Assembly (NCBI RefSeq): GCF_001612665.1
Contig: NZ_BDAX01000047.1
Location: 1 to 41,434, forward strand
From: Nocardia alba NBRC 108234
GTDB lineage: Bacteria > Actinomycetota > Actinomycetes > Mycobacteriales > Mycobacteriaceae
DNA length: 41,434 nucleotides
Direction: 5' to 3'
The position numbers and the translations under genes are program-made. Position 1 is the first letter of the stretch. Each line of letters begins with the position of its first letter. A model generated the notes under the pieces. It was not told the DNA's origin. It ran no database searches and worked only from the letters and a program-made list of their open reading frames with translations. Below are positions 24,751 to 32,258 of this stretch, one piece after another.

Positions 24751-26064
24751 GTGTCACCCAACATCCAGCTACAGCAACGTCGAGAAGGGACGCCGTCGCG
24801 GGTCGTCCCGAATACGACGATGAGCCGCGCTGAACTCGCCGACGCGATCAACGAACACGTGTGGCGAACGACTGGCGTCCGACGAGATCTCGACGCGCAC
24901 GCGATCGCCAGGTACGAACGCGGAGTTGTGCGGTGGCCGAGTGCTGACTATCGCCGCGCCATGAACCATGTCCTCGGGGCGTCAGATTCGGAACTCGGCT
25001 TTGTTCGGTCTCGCCGGCGCCAACCCGTCGATGAGCGACCGGACCGCGCTCTCGCGGTGAATCTGTTCAGTCCGTTCGGCCCGTCGACCGGGGCAATCGG
25101 TTTCCTACCAGGATCCGATTTCTCCGGACCGCAATCCGGTCGGGTAGGCAATACCGAGATCGACGCTGTCCGCGCGGCGACACAGACTGCCGCATCGACC
25201 GAAAACCTACACGGTGGCGGCTCCTCGGCGATCGTGGCCGCAAACCAAGCGCTGACGAGGTTCGCGCCGATGGTGCACGGTGCCGTCAGTGCCAGTCTGC
25301 GGCGCTCGTTGTTCGAGGCGGTCGGCAATCTCAGCAGTGTCGTGGGGTATACCGCTTTTGACGCTGGTGAGTTTCCAGATGCGGACCGATACTTCCAATT
25401 CGCGCTGTGGTGCGCGGATTCGGCGGGATCGTGGGATCTTCGCGCTAGCGCTCTTGCCGATATGGCGCGACGATCGGCGTTCGTCGGGGATCCGGATAGT
25501 GCTCTCTCCCTCATCGAACTCGCCCAAGTCCGGTCCGACCGCCTGACCTTCACCGTTCGTGCGATGCTGAGCGCCATGCGAGCGCAGTATCTGGCCGCTT
25601 CGGGACGTACCCATGAGGTCGTTTCGGAGGTCGCCTGCGCAGATGAGCTATTCGAAGCCCGCGAACCAGACGCGGACCCGCCCTGGATGTGTTTCTACGA
25701 CACAGCCGAACACCTCGGAAGTACTGGAAAGGCACTCGCTTTGGCAGCCGAGGCACTCAACTCGATCGACGTCGCCGCGCCTCGGCTGCGCTACGCCATC
25801 GACATGCAAGGCTCCGAATACCCTCGATCGCGAACGTTCTCACAGATTCGGTTAGCGGTGTTGACGATGACGGTTGGAGACCCCCGCGACGCGGCCGCGA
25901 TCGGAATGGAAGCGGTGGTCCGCAGCCGCGCACTGAGATCAGCGCGTATCGCGACCGAGCTTCGCGGGTTGGCAGCGGTCGCGAGCACACACCGCCGCAT
26001 CACCGAGGTCGGTGCGCTACGCGCGCTCATCGTCACAACGACATCGAGGGAGCCAGCTTCATGA
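24751..26064 (+). CDS. XRE-type HTH regulator with TPR-like sensor domain
   Basis: A 437-residue protein starting at GTG 24751 behind GGAGG (24742-24746). Residues ~20-85 form an HTH-like segment (MSRAELADAINEHVWR, then DAHAIARYERGVVRWPS) typical of actinobacterial XRE/TPR regulators. Residues ~150-430 are helical repeats (GNLSSVVGYTAFDAGEFPDA, FQFALWCADSAGSWDLRASA, ALALAAEALNSIDVA) resembling TPRs. It is probably a ligand- or peptide-responsive transcription factor. It is coupled to the next gene (ATGA) and divergent from the small-gene cluster, so either side, and perhaps the valS operon, could be its target. Confidence 0.85.
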   Translation: MSPNIQLQQRREGTPSRVVPNTTMSRAELADAINEHVWRTTGVRRDLDAHAIARYERGVVRWPSADYRRAMNHVLGASDSELGFVRSRRRQPVDERPDRALAVNLFSPFGPSTGAIGFLPGSDFSGPQSGRVGNTEIDAVRAATQTAASTENLHGGGSSAIVAANQALTRFAPMVHGAVSASLRRSLFEAVGNLSSVVGYTAFDAGEFPDADRYFQFALWCADSAGSWDLRASALADMARRSAFVGDPDSALSLIELAQVRSDRLTFTVRAMLSAMRAQYLAASGRTHEVVSEVACADELFEAREPDADPPWMCFYDTAEHLGSTGKALALAAEALNSIDVAAPRLRYAIDMQGSEYPRSRTFSQIRLAVLTMTVGDPRDAAAIGMEAVVRSRALRSARIATELRGLAAVASTHRRITEVGALRALIVTTTSREPAS

Positions 26065-26951
26065 GCCGCCCCGATCCTATCGAGGAAAGCTCGCTGGCAA
26101 TTCTCGAAAAAGCGGCGGCTATCAGCGGCATCGATCCAACTCGTGCGGAACTCGTCCGGGCCGGGTCCAACACGATTTACCGCGTGGGCGACATCATCGG
26201 GCGGGTCGGCAAGACGGGAACAACTGATGCGGCCGTACGAGAGCTGCGAATCTCGCAGTGGCTCAATGCCTCTGGACTGCTCACGGTTCACGTTGCCGAC
26301 GTCGCCAATCCTTTGGCCGTGGTAGATGATCGTCCGATCACCTGGTGGCAGCGGATTCCGGACCACCGCGCAGCGACAACTACCGAGTTGGCGACCGCTC
26401 TTCGCCAACTTCACGCCCTCGCGCCGCCGACAACGTTTGTGCTCCCGGAGCACGAACCATTCGCCGGGCTTCGCCGAGCAATCACTTCGACAGGTCGCCT
26501 GGCCGCTGAGGACCGTGCTTGGCTTCTCGACCACCACGACGGGCTGTGGAAACAGTATTCTCAGCTCGAGCCGCCTGCTCGGAAAACCGTCATTCACGGC
26601 GACGCGTGGCAAGGCAACCTAGTCGTTCCGGTTGGAGGAAGGCCGATACTCGTTGATCTGGACCGCGTCTCTCTGAGCCGACCCGGGTGGGACCTCATTC
26701 AGATTGCAGCTGATCACACCGATTTCGACCGTCTATCGGAGGCCGACTACCTAGCGTTCGTCGATGCCTATGGCGCTGACGTCACCACGGATCCGGCATT
26801 TCGGCCGCTTGCCGACATCCAAGAACTACGCTGGACTGTTTTCTCGCTGTCGCTGTCAGAGGCCAGCGAGGGCGCAGCAGATGAGGTGCGCCATCGTCTT
26901 GCTTGCTTGCGGGGCGAAATTGACCGACCTTGGCGCTGGAACGCGCTCTGA
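26061..26951 (+). CDS. APH-family phosphotransferase
   Basis: A 296-residue kinase-fold protein of the aminoglycoside/choline kinase group. It has AGSNTIYRVGDIIGRVGK as nucleotide loop and strand, the Brenner motif VIHGDAWQGN (HGD 179-181, N186) and the metal-binding VDLDRVS (199-201). The start ATG at 26061 overlaps the XRE-TPR stop. The substrate could be an antibiotic, a sugar or another small molecule. Its coupling to a regulator gene argues for a regulated, specialised role. The 264 nt downstream (26952-27215) contain no convincing gene. Confidence 0.85.
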   Translation: MSRPDPIEESSLAILEKAAAISGIDPTRAELVRAGSNTIYRVGDIIGRVGKTGTTDAAVRELRISQWLNASGLLTVHVADVANPLAVVDDRPITWWQRIPDHRAATTTELATALRQLHALAPPTTFVLPEHEPFAGLRRAITSTGRLAAEDRAWLLDHHDGLWKQYSQLEPPARKTVIHGDAWQGNLVVPVGGRPILVDLDRVSLSRPGWDLIQIAADHTDFDRLSEADYLAFVDAYGADVTTDPAFRPLADIQELRWTVFSLSLSEASEGAADEVRHRLACLRGEIDRPWRWNAL

Positions 26952-27215
26952 CGAACTCGTTCGCGGCCATGGACACGCCGACCACCACGCGACGAGTGGC
27001 CCGCGCGGTGAGACTCATATAACTTATGGCCGTTGTCGCGGAGGCCACGTCATTGCTGCCCGTACGTTGGAGCGGGGTGTGAGTCAGTGGGAATGGCTGC
27101 ACCGCAACGAATGTGACTACCGGGCCGGGGTGTTCAGCACCTCAGTGCTGCGTCCGGCCGGTGGTCAGCAAACTCGCTTACCAGCACGTCACCGGGGAAG
27201 GTTGAGCAGCCGGTC

Positions 27216-27920
27216 ATGACATCGAACGGCCCGTTCCCTCGACTGCTGCCGGACTCGACATCGGATCCGGAAGCCATCGCGCGAAACGACTGGAGCGCCT
27301 TCTCCGAAATCAGTGCCCTTCGTGATCACTGGACCGTGAAACAGTGGGCACCGGGGCGCACGGGCTACTACTGGTACCTGACCTTCGACGACACCGATCT
27401 GACCCAACTCGCTGCCGAATGCCAGCAGGCCCTGGCGATCGGCGGGATCGATCCAGTTCCACTGGATGCCCTGCACATCACCGTGATGGGGATTGGCTCC
27501 ACGGACGATGTGGCACAGGGGCAGATTGATGGGTTGATCTCCGTTGCGCGTGAGCGTCTTTCGGATGTGAAGCCGTTCGATCTAACCGTAGGGCCGCTCA
27601 GTGGCTCACGTAGTGCGATCAGATTCTCCGTCGCACCGTGGGACCCGCTCCTCGATCTGCAGCAGCTGTTGTCGACCTGTACCGGGGAAGTATTGCGGAG
27701 CGTCGCGAGCGCTCCGAGTGCTGCACGATTCCGGCCGCATCTAGGTATCGCCTACAACAACATTGACCGTACTGCTGTTGAGGTTGTCGACGCTGTCGGA
27801 GAGTTGCGCGGGGCCGAGCGCGTGAACGTGCGGGTGAACCAAGTCGAATTGGTTGTCCTCAGACGAGAAGACCACACCTACCGTTGGGACACCCGCACGG
27901 TCCTTGCTCTCGGTGGTTAG
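27216..27920 (+). CDS. 2'-5' RNA ligase (2H phosphoesterase) family protein
   Basis: A 234-residue protein of the 2H superfamily, which hydrolyses or forms 2'-5' or cyclic phosphodiesters in RNA or nucleotides. The first motif is LHITVMGIG (H87, T89). The second is FRPHLGIAY (H175), where the Thr/Ser two residues after His is Gly177. The N-terminal WYLTFDD segment is shared with the truncated copy at 15903-16109. It overlaps the stop of the convergent UDG-like gene by 4 nt. The altered second motif may lower or change activity. Confidence 0.8.
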   Translation: MTSNGPFPRLLPDSTSDPEAIARNDWSAFSEISALRDHWTVKQWAPGRTGYYWYLTFDDTDLTQLAAECQQALAIGGIDPVPLDALHITVMGIGSTDDVAQGQIDGLISVARERLSDVKPFDLTVGPLSGSRSAIRFSVAPWDPLLDLQQLLSTCTGEVLRSVASAPSAARFRPHLGIAYNNIDRTAVEVVDAVGELRGAERVNVRVNQVELVVLRREDHTYRWDTRTVLALGG

Positions 27921-28543
27921 CGGCGCAACATTGCGGCCAGTTGGCCGATCGCTACATCGAAGCGGTGTCGGGCAGCCTTTGGGGCCAAGCCCCGCTGGGA
28001 ACAGTGCGGCACGCCTTCCGGGAATACGTACAGGTCCGGGCGGTGGATGGCGGCGCGGCGCCAGCCGTCTTCGGCTGCTCTGCCCAGGCACAGAACGATT
28101 TCCAGGTCGGGGCACTGGGCGATGAATTCGCGGGTCCATCGGGTGCCTCGGTCTCGTTCGGAGGCCAGGGACGCTCCGTTTTCGCGGCCGGTGGGGAATG
28201 GGCAGACGTTCCAGTTGACGACTGAGTGCCAGTCGACGCCGTGGGCGGCGTAGGCCTCGCGGCAGTTTCTTGCCGTCGCGTCGTTGTTGTCGGGGCTGAT
28301 CAGGCCGGAACCTCCGTTGCGGGCAGCTTCGGCTTTCGTGGACGGGTTGTCGAGCAGTACGAGTGCTCGTGCCTTGATGCCACCTAGATCGGGATCGATG
28401 TAGGGCACGTGCCCGTGCGGGATTCCCTCGGCGTCTGCGATCCTGTCGGCTAGGTCGTTCAGCGCGCGCACGTGGGGTGCGCGGATGCGGGAGTGCTTGT
28501 CCGCCAATACATCAGGGTAAGCATTGCGTCCGTAGACCGTCAT
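27917..28543 (-). CDS. uracil-DNA-glycosylase-superfamily-like protein
   Basis: A 208-residue protein with ARALVLLDNPSTKAEAARN, GSGLISPDNNDATARNC and SVVNWNVCPFP, then LEIVLCLGRAAEDGW and VPHCSQRGL near the end. The order (nucleotide pocket, xxNxCPFP, HxSxR-like loop) fits the UDG fold; members are annotated as uracil-DNA glycosylase in related genomes. The canonical catalytic motif 1 (GEDPG type) is not seen and is replaced by LLDNPS, so the activity may differ. It starts at ATG 28543, 36 nt after the SRPBCC-like gene, and is probably the last gene of that operon. Confidence 0.7.
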   Translation of the reverse strand: MTVYGRNAYPDVLADKHSRIRAPHVRALNDLADRIADAEGIPHGHVPYIDPDLGGIKARALVLLDNPSTKAEAARNGGSGLISPDNNDATARNCREAYAAHGVDWHSVVNWNVCPFPTGRENGASLASERDRGTRWTREFIAQCPDLEIVLCLGRAAEDGWRRAAIHRPDLYVFPEGVPHCSQRGLAPKAARHRFDVAIGQLAAMLRR

Positions 28544-28579
28544 ATGGGCAGTGTGACAGGGGTCGCCGACATGTTCGGA

Positions 28580-28939
28580 TCATTGGCCGAATGAGCGTCG
28601 GAGGTTTGCGTTGATCAGGGTGTTGATGCGGTGGCGGAGGTGGCCGACTGTTGAGGTGTCGAGGTCTGGGGAGGTGACAAAGAGGGTCCAGCGGAGGTGA
28701 GTGCCGCCGTGGTTGTCAGGTGGGAGGTCGAAATGTAGTTGGGCGGTGGGGTGTTTGGGCCACAGGGTGGTCCAGATGACGAGGCTGGGGTAGGTGCTTT
28801 CGAGGACCTCGGGCCGTTGCTCGTCTGTCCGCAAGATGAGCCAGGGGCGGGTGGGGTCGCGATCGGGGTTGGTGAGGGCGGCGAAGACTGCGTGAGGTGG
28901 GGCGGGTTGGCTTCGCCGGCGGCTGCCGATGGCGTGCAT
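28580..28939 (-). CDS. SRPBCC-like (START/Bet v1 fold) protein
   Basis: A 119-residue protein with the pattern of small SRPBCC ligand-binding proteins: PPHAVFAALTNPDRDPTRPW near the start, VIWTTLWPKHPTAQLHFDL and THLRWTLFVTSP as strands, and a C-terminal helix (VGHLRHRINTLINANLRRSF). It is somewhat shorter than the usual ~140. It lies 24 nt after the helical-repeat gene on the same strand. The ligand is unknown. Confidence 0.65.
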   Translation of the reverse strand: MHAIGSRRRSQPAPPHAVFAALTNPDRDPTRPWLILRTDEQRPEVLESTYPSLVIWTTLWPKHPTAQLHFDLPPDNHGGTHLRWTLFVTSPDLDTSTVGHLRHRINTLINANLRRSFGQ

Positions 28940-28963
28940 GGGCAGAGGGTAATTGGCGGCGGC

Positions 28964-30475
28964 TCAGCCGGTGGTCAGGTCGATGCCGAGTTCGGTTCGG
29001 CCGCACTGGGTTGCCTGGGTGGCGAGGAGTGTGCGGAGGGGTTCGGGGATTTCCTCGCGGGCTTCGGAAATCGATTGCCAGATCGCCGGGTCCTGCGTCG
29101 TGATGGTGGCGACGAAGAGTTCCAGGTTGTCGGATTCGTTGAGGAGAGTCAGGGAGCGGAGTCGGGCTGAGACGTCCTGGCGGAGGACGATTTGTATCAG
29201 GGTTGTGGTGCAGTCGGCGGTGGGGGCGGCTTCGAGGGCTTCTCGGAAATTGTTGTCGGTGAGGGTGTTTATGGCGGTGGCGAGGGTGTCGTGGGTGGCG
29301 GCGGGTAGGTCGTTGAGGAGGGGGAGGGCTTCGGGCCAGAGGTTGTGAGTGGCGGTGGCTTCTATGGCGGCGGTGAGGTAGGCGGGGCGGTGCATTACCG
29401 GGAGGGAGGCCAGGCGTTTGCGGTCCGGGGTGGAGAGGGCGAGGGCTACTGGGAGGAGGGTGGGCCAGTGGTTTTCGGTGTGGGCTTGTTCTATGAGGGT
29501 GGTTAGGGATTCGTCGGGTTCTGTGGCTACTCGGGCGGCGACGGTGTGGAGTTGGGTGGGGGAGAGGTGGGTGGCTAGGGGGAGTAGGGAGAGCCAGAGG
29601 TTTTGGGTTAAGGCTAGGTCGGCGATTTTGGTGAGGAGGGTGGGGTTTTGCATGGCTGGGCGTTGGGCCAGGCGTTGTAGGGGTTGGGGGGACATGCCTG
29701 CTGCTACGGGGAGGAGGGTGTCCCAGGCGTCGACTTCTTCTACTGCGGCGAGTAGGCCGTCGATGACTTCGTCATCTTGGGCGGCTACGACGTTGGCGAG
29801 TTTGGAGCGTTCTGTGGGGCCGAGGAGGGCTAGCAGGGTGATTGCTTTGGGCCATTCGTCGGCGTCGTGGGTTGCGCGGATGACGCCGGGGACTCGGTCG
29901 GTGACGATGGTGAGGAGGCGGTCGGCTGCTGAGGTTTCTTCGAGGTAGTAGCCGACCTGGAGGATGTCGAGGTCGGAGGCGTGGGGGAGGGCTGCGCGGA
30001 GGACCGAGTCGGGGACCGAGCCTGCGAGGTTGCCCATTGTCAGATAGTCGCCGCGGCTGATCAATTCGCTGGCGACGGCTGCTGCCATCGGGCCGGGGAC
30101 TCGGGCGATCAGTTCGACTGCTCGGCGGGGGTCGAGGGTGAGGGTGCCGTCGGCTAGGAAACTGGGGGAGAGGGCGCTGGCGATGGCTACGGCGCGGGCT
30201 GGGTCGACGGAGCCGGCGAGCGCGGCGGCGAGAACGGGGCCGAAGGCGGCTTCGGTGATCTTGGCGGCGATGGGGGCGGGGACGAGCTTGGCGGCGGCGC
30301 CGACTCGTTGCATGCGGCGGGCTTCGCGGCGGGCGGTGAGATCGGTGATCTGGTCGCGGAATTCGCGGAGGGCCGTGGGTCGGAGGGCGGCGAGGAAGTC
30401 CAGGTCGGCGGGGTCGCGGTCTAGGACGCGGGCCAGTTTGGCTAGTTCGACGGTGGTGTGGTGGGTCGCGGTCAT
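28964..30475 (-). CDS. large helical-repeat protein of unknown function (503 aa)
   Basis: The start is ATG 30473-30475, overlapping the stop of the 71-aa gene by ATGA; the much longer open frame upstream is not coding. The whole chain is made of short amphipathic helices with HEAT/ARM-like periodicity (VIDGLLAAVEEVDAWDTLLP, PTLLTKIADLALTQNLWLSL, SLTTLIEQAHTENHWPTLLP), the phrase xNLWxxLLPL recurring about every 35-50 residues. There is no signal or catalytic motif. The coding strand is extremely C-rich and G-poor, and it uses CTA and at least one TTA leucine codon. Probably a scaffold or binding protein. Confidence 0.75.
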   Translation of the reverse strand: MTATHHTTVELAKLARVLDRDPADLDFLAALRPTALREFRDQITDLTARREARRMQRVGAAAKLVPAPIAAKITEAAFGPVLAAALAGSVDPARAVAIASALSPSFLADGTLTLDPRRAVELIARVPGPMAAAVASELISRGDYLTMGNLAGSVPDSVLRAALPHASDLDILQVGYYLEETSAADRLLTIVTDRVPGVIRATHDADEWPKAITLLALLGPTERSKLANVVAAQDDEVIDGLLAAVEEVDAWDTLLPVAAGMSPQPLQRLAQRPAMQNPTLLTKIADLALTQNLWLSLLPLATHLSPTQLHTVAARVATEPDESLTTLIEQAHTENHWPTLLPVALALSTPDRKRLASLPVMHRPAYLTAAIEATATHNLWPEALPLLNDLPAATHDTLATAINTLTDNNFREALEAAPTADCTTTLIQIVLRQDVSARLRSLTLLNESDNLELFVATITTQDPAIWQSISEAREEIPEPLRTLLATQATQCGRTELGIDLTTG

Positions 30476-30687
30476 AGTCCGAGCACCTTCTTCACGGCGG
30501 GGCGGGCTAGGCGGGGGATGAGACGCATGCCGGAGTCGAGGGCGTCGTCGAGGGCGGCCTTGCGGTGGTCGAGGGCGGCGCGGACGTAGTTGTCGAGGAG
30601 GGCCAGCTCGTCGGGGGTGAGGGTGGCGAAGTCGGGTGGTGGTGGGGCGCCGAGTGTTGCGGTGAGTTGGCGCAGGGCATCCGACAC
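30472..30687 (-). CDS. small helical protein (71 aa)
   Basis: It starts at GTG 30685-30687 behind AAGGAGA. The sequence is helical and charged (LTPDELALLDNYVRAALDHR, then KAALDDALDSGMRLI). It is the first gene of the operon with the 503-aa protein and lies directly beside three palindromes that separate it from the TetR gene. Function unknown; perhaps a partner of the downstream helical-repeat protein. Confidence 0.7.
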   Translation of the reverse strand: MSDALRQLTATLGAPPPPDFATLTPDELALLDNYVRAALDHRKAALDDALDSGMRLIPRLARPAVKKVLGL

Positions 30688-30720
30688 GGACCGTCTCCTT
30701 CGATGCGATGTCCGGAAGTT

Positions 30721-30822
30721 CGTACTGCCGGTACGAGCAGCGATACTGCCGGTACGCGATGTCATATGTAAAGAGCAATTTATGCGCAGTATGTTGGAAG
30801 TCCCAATCGTACTGCTGGTACG
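30721..30822. promoter_or_regulatory. three palindromic operators (CGTAC-N5-GTACG)
   Basis: CGTACTGCCGGTACG occurs at 30721-30735, a close copy (GATACTGCCGGTACG) at 30742-30756 and another (CGTACTGCTGGTACG) at 30808-30822. Each is a dyad with 5-bp arms. The first two are 21 bp apart start to start, about two helical turns, and lie next to the minus-strand operon start. The third ends 4 bp before the TetR ATG. This is the expected arrangement for TetR autoregulation and control of the divergent operon. Confidence 0.75.
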
Positions 30823-30826
30823 TGTA

Positions 30827-31510
30827 ATGTTCCCGACCGTGACCCGCGCCAGTCGACGACCTCCGCCGGTGAGCCGGGATGTCATCGTCGACGCCGCGAT
30901 TCGGGTGCTCGATCGGGACGGGCCTTATCCGAGCATGGATTCTTTCGCGGTCGAGGCTGGGATCACGAAGCCGCGGTTGTATCGGCAGTTCACCGACAAA
31001 GGTGACCTTTACGCCGCCATCGGTACACGATTCGCCGACTCGGCATTCGCCGCGACGGGAACCGACCTGACCCTGCTGTTGCAGCCGCCCAGCGCCGCCA
31101 TTGATCGTGCGCTCACCGACTATTCCGTCGGAATTCTTGCCCACCCCAATGTTTTCCGGTTTCTGACACAGACGAGTGCCAACCGTGAGGGAGTGACGGG
31201 TCAGTACGACCTCGCCGGCGCTGTGGCGGGTCGATTCGCGGAAAGGGCTCGGGCTGTGGCGGATTCGATTCCTGTGGATGCCGAGGGGATCGAATATCTG
31301 GCGCGGGCGATCGTCGGTGTGATGATCGTGCTGACAGACCTGTGGTTGAGCGACGCGGAGCCGGATTCCGGTGAATTCATGAGTAGGGTGCACGAATTGG
31401 TGTGGGGGATGATCGATGCGTTTCTGCGCGGGCGGGGGATCGCGGCAGATCCAGAGGTGCCGATCTTTGTCACCCTTGCGGCGTTGAACCCGGAAGCGGG
31501 CGAAGTCTGA
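30827..31510 (+). CDS. TetR-family transcriptional regulator
   Basis: A 227-residue repressor. The N-terminal HTH (about 18-60) has SRDVIVDAAIRVLDRDG, the recognition helix region SMDSFAVEAGITKPRLYRQF and the usual K after it (TDKGDLYAAI). The C-terminal ligand domain is helical. ATG 30827 is chosen because it directly precedes the HTH; upstream in-frame sequence would run across the operators. It is divergent from the 71-aa/503-aa operon and is likely to bind the three CGTAC-N5-GTACG sites. The effector is unknown. Confidence 0.88.
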   Translation: MFPTVTRASRRPPPVSRDVIVDAAIRVLDRDGPYPSMDSFAVEAGITKPRLYRQFTDKGDLYAAIGTRFADSAFAATGTDLTLLLQPPSAAIDRALTDYSVGILAHPNVFRFLTQTSANREGVTGQYDLAGAVAGRFAERARAVADSIPVDAEGIEYLARAIVGVMIVLTDLWLSDAEPDSGEFMSRVHELVWGMIDAFLRGRGIAADPEVPIFVTLAALNPEAGEV

Positions 31511-31621
31511 GGCATCGGCGACGTGGCACAACCCGGGGCTCGACTGCCGGGTGAACCCGCCACAGGTGCGGTATGCCGGAACCCGCCCGGCGAACTTCGA
31601 GTCGCCGGACGGGTCATCTTG

Positions 31622-32251
31622 TCAGTCGCGCGGCCGGTGGGGAAGTGCGAATGTCGCGAGCGCCTCCTCGATCCGCTCGACACGATCCGGTGGCATGCGA
31701 TGGCGTGCGTCGTGTGTCGGTCGTGACAGGCGACTCACCAATTCATCGACGGTGTGGACGTGGCGGCGGTTCAGCGCGGGCAGGTTCAGGTGGACACGGC
31801 TGTCGGTGAAACAGACTCCGGTGCGCACGATCGCGGCCTCGCCTGCACGCTGCAGTTGCTTCATCAACAGCATGCTCTTGAAATGTGCCAGCTCCAGCAC
31901 GTTTCCGTGGTCGATTCGGCGACCGTTCGCCGCGGTCTGAATCCAATGGTCGGTCTCGACGTCGACCGAGCCGGACCAGGCTTTCAGCTCGATCATGTGC
32001 AGGCCGCTCGGGGTGGTCAGCAACAGATCGATCTCGAACGGCTTCGCGCCGGTTGCCGGGAACTCGAAATTGGACCAGGCCCGCCACGGGCTCGTGGACG
32101 GTAATCGTTCGAGGATGGTGGCGAGTCCGCGGCGTTCGTGGCTGTGTTCCGATTCGGTGATCGGGGTCCAGGTCATCGTCGCCGGCTTGTCGACGGGTGA
32201 CGGGCGGTGTCTCGGCATGGCGGCGGGGTTGGGCCGCGGTGGGGATGTCAC
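31622..32251 (-). CDS. NERD-domain protein
   Basis: A protein of 209 residues from GTG 32251, or about 184 from the ATG at 32174-32176. It contains a nuclease-related NERD domain: SNFEFPATGAKPFEIDLLLT, then GLHMIELKAWSG with the D-x(n)-ExK pattern of PD-(D/E)xK nucleases (D in EIDLLL, E-x-K in IELKAW), then GRRIDHGNVLELAHFKSMLL. NERD domains also form the N termini of kinases and helicases, but here the protein ends soon after the domain. It starts 7 nt after the WGR-protein stop, so the two are probably one operon. DNA or RNA processing is an inference. Confidence 0.75.
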   Translation of the reverse strand: MTSPPRPNPAAMPRHRPSPVDKPATMTWTPITESEHSHERRGLATILERLPSTSPWRAWSNFEFPATGAKPFEIDLLLTTPSGLHMIELKAWSGSVDVETDHWIQTAANGRRIDHGNVLELAHFKSMLLMKQLQRAGEAAIVRTGVCFTDSRVHLNLPALNRRHVHTVDELVSRLSRPTHDARHRMPPDRVERIEEALATFALPHRPRD

Positions 32252-32258
32252 CGGGCAC

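Noticed and set aside
26952..27215. A small gene between the APH-type kinase and RNA-ligase genes
   Set aside because: Open frames here lack a start with a ribosome binding site and have no recognisable protein pattern.
30476..31531. N-terminal extension of the 503-aa gene to 855 codons
   Set aside because: It would run antisense through the TetR gene and operators. ATG 30475 is coupled to the 71-aa gene stop and the helical repeats start there.
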